A DNA stretch of 64,000 nucleotides from Calliopsis andreniformis. Its lineage: Eukaryota > Arthropoda > Insecta > Hymenoptera > Andrenidae. Shown one piece after another: positions 1 to 13,561 of this stretch (positions within the stretch are counted from its first letter, which is position 1; the number at the start of each line of letters is the position of its first letter). The position numbers and the translations under genes are program-made. Location of the stretch: assembly GCF_051401765.1 (NCBI RefSeq), contig NW_027480504.1:1612001-1676000 (forward strand). Direction: 5' to 3'. The notes under the pieces are model-generated. The model ran no database searches, had not been told where the DNA came from, and saw nothing but the letters and a program-made list of their open reading frames with translations.

Positions 1-57
1 CCTCATCCTCAATTCTCAATTCTCAATCCTCAATCATCAATCATCAATATTCAATCC

Positions 58-85
58 TCAATAATCAATCTCCAATCCTAGATCC
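58..85. repeat. Recurrent module TCAATAA-TCAATCT plus CCAATCCTAGATCC
   Basis: Four in-register heptamers (TCAATAA, TCAATCT, CCAATCC, TAGATCC), often followed by CCCCAATCTTCAATCCTTAA. This is the commonest non-consensus module of the window, present in every block. Its TAG and the following TTAA supply many of the stop codons that end + strand open frames. Variants include CCTATATG, CCTAGGTCC, CATAGATCC and CAAACCTAGATCC. Confidence 0.75.
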
Positions 86-347
86 TCAATCCTCAATCCT
101 CAATCCTCAATCTTCAACCCTCAGCAATCAATCTCCAATCCTAGATCCTCAATCCTCAATACTCAGTCCTCAATCCTCAATCCTCAATCCTCAATCATCA
201 ATCCTCAATCTTCAATACTCATTCCTCAATCCTCAATGCCCAATTCCCAATCCTCAATCATCAATCCTCAATATTCAATACTCAATCCTCAATCCTCAAT
301 CCTCAATACTCAACCATCAATCCTCAATTCTCAATACTCAATAGAAT

Positions 348-365
348 ATCCTGAATTCTCAGGAT
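348..365. repeat. Hairpin-capable inverted repeat ATCCTGA-ATTC-TCAGGAT
   Basis: A perfect 7-bp inverted repeat with a 4-nt loop containing an EcoRI-type GAATTC, formed by mutated heptamers AATATCC, TGAATTC and TCAGGAT in register. Intact copies start at 348, 20,418, 23,552, 40,100, 44,965, 48,098 and 62,794. Copies with one stem change (CCCGA for CCTGA) lie at 18,762, 38,444 and 61,138, and one with TGTATTC near 43,305. Because the plain monomer cannot form such a stem, this is a structural exception in the array. It is too short to call a terminator and no U-tract follows. Confidence 0.7.
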
Positions 366-1041
366 TCAATACTGAAACCTCAATCCTCATCCCTCAGCCC
401 TCATCCTCCATCCTCAATCCTCAATCCTCAATCCTGAATCTTCAATCCTCAATATTCAATCTTCAATCCTCAATCCTCAATCCCCAATCATCAATCCTCA
501 ATCCTCAGTGATCAATACACAGTCTTCAATACTCAATCCTCAATCCTCAATCCTCAATCCTCAGTCCTCAATCCTCAATCCTCATTTCTCAAACCTCAAT
601 CCTCAACCCTCAGTCCTAATCCTCAATTCTCAATTCTCAACCCTCAATCCTCAATTCTCAATCTTCATCCTCAATAATCTATCTCCAATCCTAGATCCTC
701 AATCCTCAATCCTCAATCCCCAATCTTCAATCCTCAATAATCAATCTCCAATCCTAGATCCTCAATCCTCAATACTCAACCCTCAATCCTCAATCCTCAT
801 TCTTCAATCCTCAATACCCAATCCTCAGTCTTCAATCGTCAATCATAAATCCTCAATCCTCAATCCTCAATCCTTAATCCTCAATTCTCAATGTTCAATC
901 CGCAATACCCAATCCTCAATAACCAATGCTCAATCCTCAATCCTCAAACCTCAATTCTCAATACTCAGTCCTCAATTCTCAGTCCTCAAACCTCAATCCT
1001 GAATCCACAATCCTGAATCCTCAGTCTTCAGACCTCAGTCC

Positions 1042-1188
1042 TCAACAATCAGTCGTGAATTCTCAATCCTCAATAGAATATCGTGAATTCACACCTTTCA
1101 ATACTCAATACTCAATTGGCAATCTTAAAGTCTCTATCCACAAACTTCAATTCTCATCACTCAACCCTCAACACTCAGTCCCCCATCC
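1042..1188. repeat. 147-bp island, early or intermediate class
   Basis: The copies starting at 1,043 and 2,133 carry ACACCTT like class II but have private changes: CGTGAATTC, TTGGCAATC and TAAAGTC in the first; CAAGAATC, CTTCAAATC and ACAAAAATC in the second. They lie 1,090 bp apart within a diverged tandem duplication of 890-2,290. They are the most distinct of the 18 copies. Confidence 0.78.
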
Positions 1189-4100
1189 TCAATCTTCAAT
1201 TCTCAATCCTCAACCCTCAATTCTCAATCCTAAATCCTCAGTCCTCGGACCTCAAAACTCAATCCTCAATAATCAATCTCCAATCCTATATGCTCAATCC
1301 TCAATCCTCAATCCCCAATCTTCAATCCTCAATAATCAATCACCAATCCTAGGTCCTCAATCCGCAATCCTCAATCCTCGATCCTCAATCCTCATTCTTC
1401 AATCCTCAATACCCAATCCTCAATCTTCAATCCTCAACCCTCAATCCTCAATTCTCAATCCTAAATCCTCAGTCCTCAGACCTCAAACCTCAATCCTCAA
1501 TAATCAATCTCCAATCCTCAATCCTCAATCCTCAATCCTCAATCCTCAGGCATCACTACTCAACCTTCAATACTCAATCCTCAATCCTCAATCCTCAATC
1601 CTCAATCCTCAATCCTCAACCCTCAATCCTCATTCCTCAAACCTCAATCTTCAACCCTCAGCCCTCATCCTCCATCTTCAATCCTCTATACTCAATCCTC
1701 AATCTTCAATCCTCAATACTCAATCTTCAATCCTCAATCCTCAATCCTCAATCCTCATTCTTCAATCCTCAATACCCAATCCTCAATATTCAGTCCTTAA
1801 TCCTCAATCTTCAATTCTCAATCCTCAATCCTCAATCCTAAGTCCTCAAACATCAATACTCAACCCTAAGTCCTCGTGCTCAATCCACAACCCTGAATCC
1901 TCTAACCTCAATCTTCAATCATCAATATTCAATCTTCTGTCCTCAATCCACAATCCTCAATACTCAATCCTCAATCCTCAATGTTCAATCCGCAATACCC
2001 AATCCTCAATCATCAATCCTCAATCCTCAATCCTCAATCCTCAATTCTCAATACTCAGTCCTCAATTCTCAGTCCTCAAACATCAATCCTGAATCCACAA
2101 TTCTGAATCCTCAATCTTCAGACCTCAGTCCTCAAGAATCAGTCGTCAATTCTCAATCCTCAATAGAATATCATCAATTCACACCTTTCAATACTCAATA
2201 CTCAATCTGCAATCTTCAAATCTCTATCCACAAAAATCAATTCTCATCACTCAACCCTCAACACTCAGTCCCCAATCCTCAATCTTCAATCCTCAATCCT
2301 CAATCCTCAATTCTCAATCCTCAATCCTCAGTCCTCAGTCCTCAAACCTCAATCCTCAACTCTCAGCCCTCATCCTCAATCCTCAATCCTCAATCTTCAA
2401 TCCTCAACCCTCAATCCTCAAGCCTCAATCCTCAATCCTCAATCCTCAGTCCTCAGTCCTCAACCCTCAATCCTCAACCCTCAATTCTCAATCCTCAATC
2501 CTCAGTCCTCAGTCCTCAAACCTCAATCCTCAACCCTCAGCCCTCATCCTCCATCCTCAATCCTCAATCATCAATCCTCAATCTTATATCCTCAATATTC
2601 AATCTTCAATCCTCAATCCTCAATCCTCAATCCTCAGTGATCAATACTCATTCTTCAATACTCAATCCTCAATCCTCAACCCTCAATTCTCAATCCTCAA
2701 TACTCAGCCCTCATCCTCAATCCTCAGTCCTCAATCCTCAATCCTCAAACCTAAATCCTCTACCGTCAGTCTTAGTCCTCAATCCTCAAACCTCAATCCT
2801 CAATCCTCAATCCTTAAGCCTCAGGCATCAATTCTCAATCTTCAATATTCGATCCTCAATCGTCAATCCTCAATCCACAATCCTCAACCTTCAATACTCA
2901 ATACTCAATCTTCAATCCTTAATCCACAATCCTCAATCCTCAACCCTCAATCCTCAATATTCAATCCTCAATACTCAATCCTCAATCTTCATTCCTCAAT
3001 CCTCAACTCTCGATCCTCAATCCTCAATCCTCAGACCTCAAACATCAATACACATCCCTCAGTCCTCGTCCTCAGTCCACAACCCTCAATCCTCAATCCT
3101 CAATCATCAATCATCAATATTCAATCTTCAGTCCTCAATCCTCAAACCTCAAACCTCAATCCTCAATCCTCAATGATCAGTCCGCAATACCCAATCCTCA
3201 ATGTTCAATACTCAATCCTCAATCCTCAATCCACAATCCTCAATGCTCAATCCTCAATTCTCAGTCCTCAAACCTCAATCCTGAATCCACAATCCTGAAT
3301 CCTCAATCTTCAGACCTCAGTCCTCAACAATCAGTTGTCAATCCTCAATCCTCAATGGAATATCGTCAATTCACAGATTTCAATACTCAATACTCAATCT
3401 GCAGTCTTCCAGTCTCTATCCTCAAACATCAGTTCTCATCACTCAACCCTCAACACTCAGTCCCCAATCCTCAATCTTCAATCCTCAATCCTCAATCCTC
3501 AATTCTCAATCCTCAATCCTCAGTCCTCAGACCTCAAACCTCAATCCTGAACTCTCAGCCCTCATCCTCAATCCTCAATCCTCAATCCTCAATCCTCAAT
3601 CCTCAATCCTCAACACTCAATCTGCAATCCTCGATCCTCAATCCTCAATCCTCAATACTCAATCCTCAATCCTCAGGCATCAATACTCAATCTTCAATAC
3701 ACAATCCTCAATCCTCAATCCTCAATCCTCAATCCTCAATCCTCAATCCTCAATCCTTAATCCTCAGGCATCAATACTCAATTCTCAATATTCAATGCTC
3801 AATCGTCAACCCTCAATCCACAATCCTCAACCTTCAATACTCAATACTCAATCTTCAATCCTTAATCCACAATCCTCAATCCTCAATCCTCAACCCTCAA
3901 TCCTCAATATTCAATCCTCAATACTCAATCCTCAACCTTCATTCCTCAATCCTCAACTCTCAATCCTCAATCCTCAATCCTCAGACCTCAAATATCAATA
4001 CTCAACCCTCAGTCCTCGTCCTCAATCCACAAGCCTCAATCCTCAATCCTCAATCATCAATCATCAATATTCAATCTTCAGTCCTCAATCCTCGATCCTC

Positions 4101-5199
4101 AATCCTCAATCCTCAATCCTCAATGATCAGTCCGCAATACCCAATCCTCAATCTTCAATCCTCAATCCTCAATCCTCAATCCTCAATCCTCTATTCTCAA
4201 TCCTCAATCCTCAATATTCAACACTCAATCTTCAATACTCAATCCTCAATCCTCAATCCTCAATCCTCAATCCTCAACCCTCAAACCTCATTCCTCAAAC
4301 CTCAGACCTCAAACATCTATATTCAACCCTCAGTTCTCGTCCTCAATCCACAACCCTCAACCCTCAATCCTCAGTCCTCAATCCCCAATCCTCAATCTTC
4401 AATCGTCAATCCTCAATCCTCAATCCTCAATCCTCAATCCTCAATCCTCAATCCTCAATCCTCAATCTTCAATCCTCAATCCTCAATCCTCAATCCTCAA
4501 TTCTCAACCTTCAATCCTCAATACTCAATCCTCATCCTCAATTCTCAATTCTCAATTCTCAATCCTCAATCCTCAATCCTCAATCTTCAATCCTCAATAA
4601 TCAATCTCCGATCCTAGATCCTCAATCCACAATCTTCAATCCTTAATCCTCAATCTTCAATCCTCAATCCCCAGTCATCAATCTTCAATCCTCAATGCTC
4701 AATCCTCAATCCTCAATCCTCAGTTCTCAACCCTCAATCCTCAATCCTCAAACCTCAATCCCCAACCGTCAGTCCTCGTCCTCAATCTTCAATCCTCAAT
4801 CCTCAATCCTCAATCCTCATTTCTCAACCTTCAATCCTCAATACTCAATCCTCATACTCAATTCTCAATTCTCAATCCTGAATCCTCAATCCTCAATCTT
4901 CAATCCTCAATAATCAATCTCCAACCCTAGATCCTCAATCCCCAATCTTCAATCCTTAAACCTCAATCCTCAATCCTCAATCCTCAATCCTCAATCCTCA
5001 ATCCTCAATACTCAATCCTCAATCTTCAATCCTCAATCCTCAGTCCTCAATCCTCAATTCTCAACCTTCAATCCTCAATACTCAATCCTCATACTCAATT
5101 CTCAATTCTCAATCCTCAATCCTCAATCCTCAATCTTCAATCCTCAATAATCAATCTCCAACCCTAGATCCTCAATCCCCAATTTTCAATCCTTAAATC

Positions 5200-6110
5200 T
5201 CAATCTTCAATCCTCAATCCTCAATCCTCAATTCTCAATCCTCAATCCTCAGTCCTCAGACCTCAAAACTCAATCCTCAATAATCAATCTCCAATCCTAT
5301 ATGATCAATCCTCAATCCTCAATACCCAATCTTCAATCCTCAATAATCAATCTCCAATCCTAGGTCCTCAATCCGCAATCCTCAATCCTCGATCCTCAAT
5401 CCTCATTCTTCAATCCTCAATACCCAATCCTCAATCTTCAATCCTCAATCCTCAATCCTCAATTCTCAATCCTAAATCCTCAGTCCTCAGACCTCAAACC
5501 TCAATCCTCAATAATCAATCTCCAATCCTCAATCCTCAGTCCTCAAACATCAATCCTGAATCCTCAATCTTCAATCCTCAATCCTCAATCCTCGATCCTC
5601 AATTCTCAACCTTCAATCCTCAATACTCAATACTCATACTCAATTCTCAATTCTCAATCCTCAATCCTCAATCCTCAATCTTCAACCCTCAATAATCAAT
5701 CTCCAACCCTAGATCCTCAATCCCCAATCTTCAATCCTTAAAACTCAATCTTCAATCCTCAATCCTCAATCCTCAATTCTCAATCCTCAATCCTCAGTCC
5801 TCAGACCTCAAAACTCAATCCTCAATAATCAATCTCCAATCCTATATGCTCAATCCTCAATCCTCAATACCCAATCTTCAATCCTCAATAATCAATCTCC
5901 AATCCTAGGTCCTCAATCCGCAATCCTCAATCCTCGATCCTCAATCCTCATTCTTCAATCCTCAATACCCAATCCTCAATCTTCAATCCTCAATACTCAA
6001 TCCTCAATTCTCAATCCTAAATCCTCAGTCCTCAGACCTCAAACCTCAATCCTCAATAATCAATCTCCAATCCTCAATCCTCAGTCCTCAAACATCAATC
6101 CTGAATCCTC
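5200..6110. repeat. Two-copy local duplication, period about 544 bp
   Basis: A distinctive block containing CCTATATG, then CCTAGGTCC, ATCCGCAATCC and CTCGATCC occurs at about 5,200-5,550 and again at about 5,745-6,095. The TATATG marker lies at 5,299 and 5,843, giving the 544-bp offset. The same block also occurs singly near 1,287, 12,367, 24,46x and 51,43x, so it is an old module that was locally duplicated here. Confidence 0.75.
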
Positions 6111-8863
6111 AATCCTGAATCCTCAATCTTCAGCCCTCAGTCCTCAACAATCAGTTGTCAATCCTCAATCCTCAATGGAATATCGTCAATTCACAGATTT
6201 CAATACTCAATACTCAATCTGCAGTCTTCCAGTCTCTATCCTCAAACATCAATTCTCATCACTCAACCCTCAACACTCAGTCCCCAATCCTCAATCTTCA
6301 ATCCTCAATCCTCAATCCTCAATTCTCAATCCTCAATCCTCAGTCCTCAGACCTCAAACCTCAATCCTGAACTCTCAGCCCTCATCCTCAATCCTCAATC
6401 CTCAATCCTCAATCCTCAATCCTCAGTCTTCAATCCTCAATCCTCAATCCTCAATCCTCAATTCTCAATCTTCAATCCTCAATAATCAATCTCCAATCAT
6501 AGATCCCCAATCCTCAATCGTCAATCCTTAATCCACAATCCTCAATGCTCAATCCTCAATCCTCAATCCTCAATCCTCAATCCTCAATCCTCAATATTCA
6601 ATCCTCAATGCTCGATCCTCAATCCTGAATGCTCAACCATCAATCCTCAATCTTCAATACTCAATCCTCAATCGTCAATCCTGAATCCTCATTCCTCAAA
6701 CCTCAATCCTCATTCCTCAAACCTCAATCCTCAACCCTCAGTCCTCAAACATCAATCCTCAACCATCGGTCCTCATCCTCAATTCTCAATCCTCAATCCT
6801 CATTCCTCAATCCTCAGGCATCAATACTCAATCTTCAATACACAATCCTCAATCCTCAATCCTCAATCCTCAATCCTCAACCCTCAATCCTCATTCCTCA
6901 AACCTCAATCCTCAACCCTCAGTCCTCATACTCAATTCTCAATTCTCAATCCTCAATCCTCAATCCTCAATCTTCAATCCTCAATAATCAATCTCCAATC
7001 CTAGATCCTCAATATTCAACCATCAATACTCAATCTTCAATACTCAATCTTCAATCCTCAATACACAATCTTCAATCCTCAATCCTCAATCCTCAATCCT
7101 CAATCCTTAATCCTCAGGCATCAATACTCAATCCTCAATATTCAATGCTCAATCGTCAACCCTCAATCCACAATCCTCAACCTTCAATACTCAATACTCA
7201 ATCTTCAATCCTTAATCCACAATCCTCAATCCTCAATCCTCAACCCTCGATCCTCAATATTCAATCCTCAATACTCAATCCTCAATCTTCATTCCTCAAT
7301 CCTCAACTCTCAATCCTCAATCCTCAATCCTCAGACCTCAAATATCAATACTCAACCCTCAGTCCTCGACCTCAATCCACAAGCCTCAATCCTCAATCCT
7401 CAATCATCAATCATCAATATTCAATCTTCAGTCCTCAATCCTCGATCCTCAATCCTCAATCCTCAATCCTCAATGATCAGTCCGCAATACCCAATCCTCA
7501 ATCTTCAATCTTCAATCCTCAATCCTCAATCCTCAATCCTCAATGCTCAATCCTCAATCCTCAGTCCTCAAACATCAATCCTGAATCCTCAATCCTGAAT
7601 CCTCAATCTTCAGCACTCAGTCCTCAACAATCAGTTGTCAATCCTCAATCCTCAATGGAATATCGTCAATTCACAGATTTCAATACTCAAAACTCAATCT
7701 GCAGTCTTCAAGTCTCTATCCTCAAACATCAATTCTCATCACTCAACCCTCAACACTCAGTCCCTAATCCTCAATCTTCAATCCTCAATCCTCAATCCTC
7801 AATTCTCAATCCTCAATCCTCAGCCCTCAGACCTCAAACCTCAATCCTGAACTCTCAGCCCTCATCCTCAATCCTCAATCCTCAATCCTCAATCCTCAAT
7901 CCTCAGTCTTCAATCCTCAATCCTCAATCCTCAATCCTCAATTCTCAATCTTGAATCCTCTATAATCAATCTCCAATCATAGATCCCCAATCCCCAATCT
8001 TCAATCCTTAATCCACAATCCTCAATCCTCAATCCTCAATCCTCAATCCTCGTTCCTCAAACCTCAATCTTCAACCCTCAGTCCTCATCCTCAATTCTCA
8101 ATTCTCAATCCTCAATCCTCAATCCTCAATCCTCAATCCTCAATCCTCAATCTTCAATCTTCAATCCCCAGTCCTCAATCTTCAATCTTCAATGCTCAAT
8201 CCTCAATCCTCAATCCTCAGCCCTCAATCCTCAATCCTCTATCCTCAAACCTCAATCCTCAACCGTCAGTCCTCATCCTCCATTCTCAATCGTCAATCCT
8301 CAATCCTGAATATTCAATCCTCAATATTCAATCTTCAATCCTCAATCCTCAATCCTCAATACTCAATCCTCAGTCCTCAGTGATCAATACTCAATCCACA
8401 ATAATCAATAATCAAATCTCAATCATCAATCTTCGATCCTCAATACTCAATTTCAATCCTCAATTCTCAATCCTCAATCCTCAGTCCTCAGTGGTCAAAC
8501 CTTAATCCCCGACCCTCACCCCTCATCCTCAATCCTCAATCCTCAATACTCAGTCCTCAATCCTCAATCCTCAATCTTCAATCCTCAATACTCAGTCTTG
8601 AATCCTCAGTCCTGAGTGCTTAAACCTCAACTCTGAATCCTCAGTACTCAAACTTCAATCCTCAATCCTCAATCCTCTGTCCTCAATCCACAATCCTCAA
8701 TCCTCAAACCTCAATCCTCAACCGTCAGTCCTCATCCTCCATCCTCAATCCTCAATCCTCAATCCTCAACCTTCAATCCCCAATACTCAATCTTCAATCC
8801 TCAATCCTCAATCCTCAATCCTCAATCCTCAATCCTCAGGCATCAACACTCAATCTTCAATAC

Positions 8864-8933
8864 TCAATCCTCAATCCTCAATCCTCAATCCTCAATCCTC
8901 AATCCTCAATCCTCAATCCTCAATCCTCAATCC
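8864..8933. repeat. Run of ten perfect TCAATCC monomers
   Basis: An uninterrupted run of ten identical heptamers, among the longest perfect runs I found. Similar ten-unit runs occur at 12,003-12,072 and 26,370-26,439. Copy number within such runs differs by one or two units between duplicated blocks (offset steps of 7 bp between 15,540 and 16,976 relative to their partners). These runs are therefore likely sites of slippage or unequal exchange. Confidence 0.85.
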
Positions 8934-11523
8934 TCAACCCTCAGTCCTCAAACCTCAATGCTCAATCGTCAATCCTCAATCCTGAATATTCAATCCTCAA
9001 TATTCAATCTTCAATCCTGAATCCTAAATCCTCAATCCTCAATCCTCAGTCCTCAGTGATCAATACTCAATCTTCAATATTGAATCCTCAATCCTCAATC
9101 CTCAATCCTCAATCCTCAATCCTCAATCCTCATTTCTCAAACCTCAATCCTCAACCCTCAGTCCTCATCCTCTATTCTCAATTCTCAATCCTCAATACTC
9201 AATTCTCAATCTTCAGTCCTCAATAATCAATCTCCAAACCTAGATCCTCAATCCCCAATCTTCAATCCTTAATCCTCAATCTTTAATCCTTAATTCTGAA
9301 TCGTCAATCTTCAATCCTCAATACTCAGTCTTCAATCCTCAATCTTCAATCCTCAATCCTCAATCCTCAATCCTCAATCCTCAATCCTCAATCCTCAATA
9401 TTCTATCATCAATACTCAATCCTCAACCCTCAATCTTCAATCCTCAATACTCAATCCTCAATCCTCAATTCTCAATACTCAATCCTCAATCCTCAATCCT
9501 CAACCTTCAATCCTCAATAATCAATCTCCAATCCTAGATCCTCAATCCCCAATCTTCAATCCTTAATCCTCAATCCTCAATCCTCAGTCCTCAATCCTCA
9601 ATATTCAATCCTCAATCCTCGATCCTCAATCCTCAATCCTCAATCACCAATCCTCAATCCCCAATCCTCAATCCTCAATCCTCAATCCTCAGTCATAAAT
9701 CCTCAATCTTCAGTACTCAATCGTCATTCCTCAGTCCTCGATCCTCAATCCTCAATTCTCGTACCTCAAACCTCAATCCTCAACCCTCAGGCCTCATCCT
9801 CAATTCTCAATTCTCAATTCTCAATCCTCAATCCTCAATCCCCAATCTTCAATCCCCAATAATCAATCACCAATCCTAGATCCTCAATCCTCAATCCTCA
9901 ATCCCCAGTCTTCAATCCTCAATAATTAATCTCCAATCCCAGGTCCTCAATCCACAATCCTCAATCCTCAATCCTCAATCCTCATTCTTCAATCCTCAAT
10001 ACCCAATCATCAATCTTCAATCCTCAATCATCAGTCCTCAATTCTCAATCCTCAACCCTCAGTCCTCAGTCGTCAAACCTCAATCCCCGACCCTCAGCCC
10101 TCATCCTCAATCCTCAGTCCTCAATCCTCAATCCTCAAACCTCAATCCTCTACCGTCAGTCCTCGTACTCAATCCTCAAACCTCAATCCTCAATCCTCAA
10201 TATTCAATCATCAATACTCAATCCTCAATCCTCAATCCTCAACCTTCAATCCTCAATAATCAATCTCCAATCCTAGATCCTCAATCCCCAATCTTCAATC
10301 CTTAATCCTCAATCCGAAATCCTCAGTCCTCAATCCTCAATATTCAATCCTCAATCCTCGATCCTCAATCCTCAATCCTCAATCACCAATCCTCAATCCC
10401 CAATCCTCAATCCTCAATCCTCAATCCTCAGTCATAAATCCTCAATCTTCAGTACTCAATCGTCAATCCTCAGTCCTCGATCCTCAATCCTCAATTCTCG
10501 TACCTCAAACCTCAATCCTCAACCCTCAGGCCTCATCCTCAGTTCTCAATTCTCAATTCTCAATCCTCAATCCTCAATCCCCAATCTTCAATCCCCAATA
10601 ATCAATCTCCAATCCTAGATCCTCAATCCTCAATCCTCAATCCCCAATCTTCAATCCTCAATAATTAATCTCCAATCCCAGGTCCTCAATCCGCAATCCT
10701 CAATCCTCAATCCTCAATCCTCATTCTTCAATCCTCAATACCCAATCATCAATCTTCAATCCTCAATCATCAGTCCTCAATTCTCAATCCTCAACCCTCA
10801 GTCCTCAGTCGTCAAACCTCAATCCCCGACCCTCAGCCCTCATCCTCAATCCTCAGTCCTCAATCCTCAATCCTCAAACCTCAATCCTCTACCGTCAGTC
10901 CTCGTCCTCAATCCTCAAACCTCAATCCTCAATCCTCAATATTCAATCATCAATACTCAATCTTCAATCCTCAATCCTCAATCCTCTATCCTCAATCCTC
11001 AATCCTCAATATTCAACACTCAATCTTCAATACTCAATCCTCAATCCTCAATCCTCAATCCTCAACCCTCAAACCTCATTCCTCAAACCTCTATCCTCAA
11101 CCCTCAGTTCTCATCCTCAATTCTCAATTCTCAATCCTCAATCCTCAATCCTCAATCTTCAATCCTCAATAATCAATCTCCGATCCTAGATCCTCAATCC
11201 ACAATCTTCAATCCTTAATCCTCAATCTTCAATCCTCAATCCCCAGTCATCAATCTTCAATCCTCAATGCTCAATCCTCAATCCTCAATCCTCAGTTCTC
11301 AACCCTCAATCCTCAATCCTCAAACCTCAATCCCCAACCGTCAGTCCTCGTCCTCAATCCTCAAACCTCAATCCTCAATCCTCAATATTCAATCATCAAT
11401 ACTCAATCTTCAATCCTCAATCCTCTATCCTCAATCCTCAATCCTCGATCCTCAATATTCAACACACAACCCTCAGCCATCAATCCTCAATACTCAACCA
11501 TCAATCCTCAATCCTCAATACTC

Positions 11524-11593
11524 AATAGAATATCCTGAATTCTCATGGTTCAATACTCAATCCACAATATTCAATAATCAAATCTCAATCCTC
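11524..11593. repeat. TCATGGTTC island with ACAATATTCAATAATC tail
   Basis: Ten consecutive heptamers, from TCAATAG and AATATCC through TGAATTC, TCATGGT (or GCATGGT), ACAATAT, TCAATAA and TCAAATC. It is closely related to the hairpin island but has TCATGGT in place of TCAGGAT, which destroys the stem. More than 20 copies were seen, for example near 13,653, 16,245, 18,330, 21,046, 26,855, 28,041, 32,187, 33,370, 40,727, 47,667, 50,593, 56,066, 60,703 and 63,420. The G- and T-initial versions mark two lineages. Confidence 0.75.
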
Positions 11594-12667
11594 AATCTTC
11601 AATCCTCAGTCCTCAATCCTCAGACCTCAAACATCAATATTCAACCCTCAGTTATCGTCCTCAATCCACAACCATCAATCCTCAATCCTCAATCTTCAAT
11701 CATCAATATTCAATCTTCAATCCTCAATCCTCAATCCTCAATCCTCAATCCTCACTCCTCAATCTTCAATCCTCAATCCTCAATCCTCAATCCTCAATCC
11801 TCAATTTTCAATCTTCAATCCCCAGTCCTCAATCTTCAATCTTCAATGCTCAATCCTCAATCCTCAATCCTCAGTCCTCAATCCTCAATCCTCAATCCTC
11901 AGACCTCAAACATCTATATTCAACCCTCAGTTCTCGTCCTCAATCCACAACCCTCAACACTCAATCCTCAATCCTCAATCCCCAATCCTCAATCTTCAAT
12001 CGTCAATCCTCAATCCTCAATCCTCAATCCTCAATCCTCAATCCTCAATCCTCAATCCTCAATCCTCAATCCTCACTCCTCAATCTTCAATCCTCAATCC
12101 TCACTCCTCAATCTTCAATCCTTAATCCTCAATCCTCAATCCTCAATCCTCAATTTTCAATCTTCAATCCCCAGTCCTCAATCTTCAATCCTCAATCCTC
12201 AATCTTCAATCCTCAATAATCAATCTCCAACCCTAGATCCTCAATCCCCAATCTTCAATCCTTAAACCTCAATCTTCAATCCTCAATCCCCAATCCTCAA
12301 TTCTCAATCCTCAATCCTCAGTCCTCAGACCTCAAAGCTCAATCCTCAATAATCAATCTCCAATCCTATATGCTCAATCCTCAATCCTCAATACCCAATA
12401 TTCAATCCTCAATAATCAATCTCCAATCCTAGGTCCTCAATCCGCAATCCTCAATCCTCGATCCTCAATCCTCATTCTTCAATCCTCAATACCCAATCCT
12501 CAGTCTTCAATCCTCAATCCTCAATCCTCAATTCTCAATCCTAAATCCTCAGTCCTCAGACCTCAAACCTCAATCCTCAATAGTCAATCTCCAACCCTCA
12601 ATCCTCAGTCCTCAAACATCAATCCTGAATCCTCAATCCTGAATCCTCAATCTTCAGCCCTCAGTCC

Positions 12668-12814
12668 TCAACAATCAGTTGTCAATCCTCAATCCTCAAT
12701 GGAATATCGTCAATTCACAGATTTCAATACTCAAAACTCAATCTGCAGTCTTCAAGTCTCTATCCTCAAACATCAATTCTCATCACTCAACCCTCAACAC
12801 TCAGTCCCTAATCC
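12668..12814. repeat. 147-bp island, class I
   Basis: This is the same island with a different set of fixed substitutions: TCAGTTG, ACAGATT where class II has ACACCTT, GCAGTCT, AAACATC and a following CCTAATCC or CCCAATCC. Copies start at 3,325, 6,145, 7,625, 12,669 and 51,738. Two sub-variants are visible: CTTCCAGTC with TACTCAATC (3,325 and 6,145) versus CTTCAAGTC with AACTCAATC (7,625, 12,669 and 51,738). Class I is confined to the left domain and blocks A and B. Confidence 0.82.
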
Positions 12815-13561
12815 TCAATCTTCAATCCTCAATCCTCAATCCTCAATTCTCAATCCTCAATCCTCAGTCCTCAGACCTCAAACCTCAATCCTGAACTCTC
12901 AGCCCTCATCCTCAATCCTCAATCCTCAATCCTCAATCCTCAATCCTCAGTCTTCAATCCTCAATCCTCAATCCTCAATCCTCAATTCTCAATCTTCAAT
13001 CCTCAATAATCAATCTCCAATCATAGATCCCCAATCCCCAATCTTCAATCCTTAATCCACAATCCTCAATCCTCAATCCTCAATCCTCAATCCTCGTTCC
13101 TCAAACCTCAATCCTCAACCCTCAGTCCTCATCCTCAATTCTCAATTCTCAATCCTCAATCCTCAATCCTCAATCTTCAATCCTCAATAATCAATCTCCA
13201 ATCCTAGATCCTCAATATTCAACCATCAATACTCAATCTTCCATCCTCAATCTTCAATCCTCAATACTCAATCTTCAATCCTCAATCTTCAATCCTCAAT
13301 AATCAATCTCCGATCCTAGATCCTCAATCCACAATCTTCAATCCTTAATCCTCAATCTTCAATCCTCAATCCCCAGTCATCAATCTTCAATCCTCAATGC
13401 TCAATCCTCAATCCTCAATCCTCAGTTCTCAACCCTCAATCCTCAATCCTCAAACCTCAATCCCCAACCGTCAGTCCTCGTCCTCAATCCTCAAACCTCA
13501 ATCCTCAATCCTCAATATTCAATCATCAATACTCAATCTTCAATCCTCAATCCTCTATCCT

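Larger units (their letters stand above)
1..9100. repeat. Left domain: diverged satellite with local duplications only
   Basis: This stretch uses the same monomer, but I see no multi-kilobase near-identical partner elsewhere in the window. It holds five copies of the 147-bp island, starting near 1,043, 2,133, 3,325, 6,145 and 7,625. Internal relationships include 890-1,200 with 1,980-2,290 (offset 1,090), 3,300-3,600 with 6,120-6,420 (offset 2,820), 6,060-6,530 with 7,560-8,010 (offset about 1,480), and 3,750-4,160 with 7,100-7,510 (offset 3,350). Its copies differ from each other more than the copies further right do. That suggests an older part of the array, or one homogenised less recently. 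No gene is present. Confidence 0.8.

Noticed and set aside
348..365. Rho-independent terminator at the ATCCTGA...TCAGGAT hairpin
   Set aside because: The 7-bp stem is AT-containing, no T-run follows on either strand, and no gene lies upstream.
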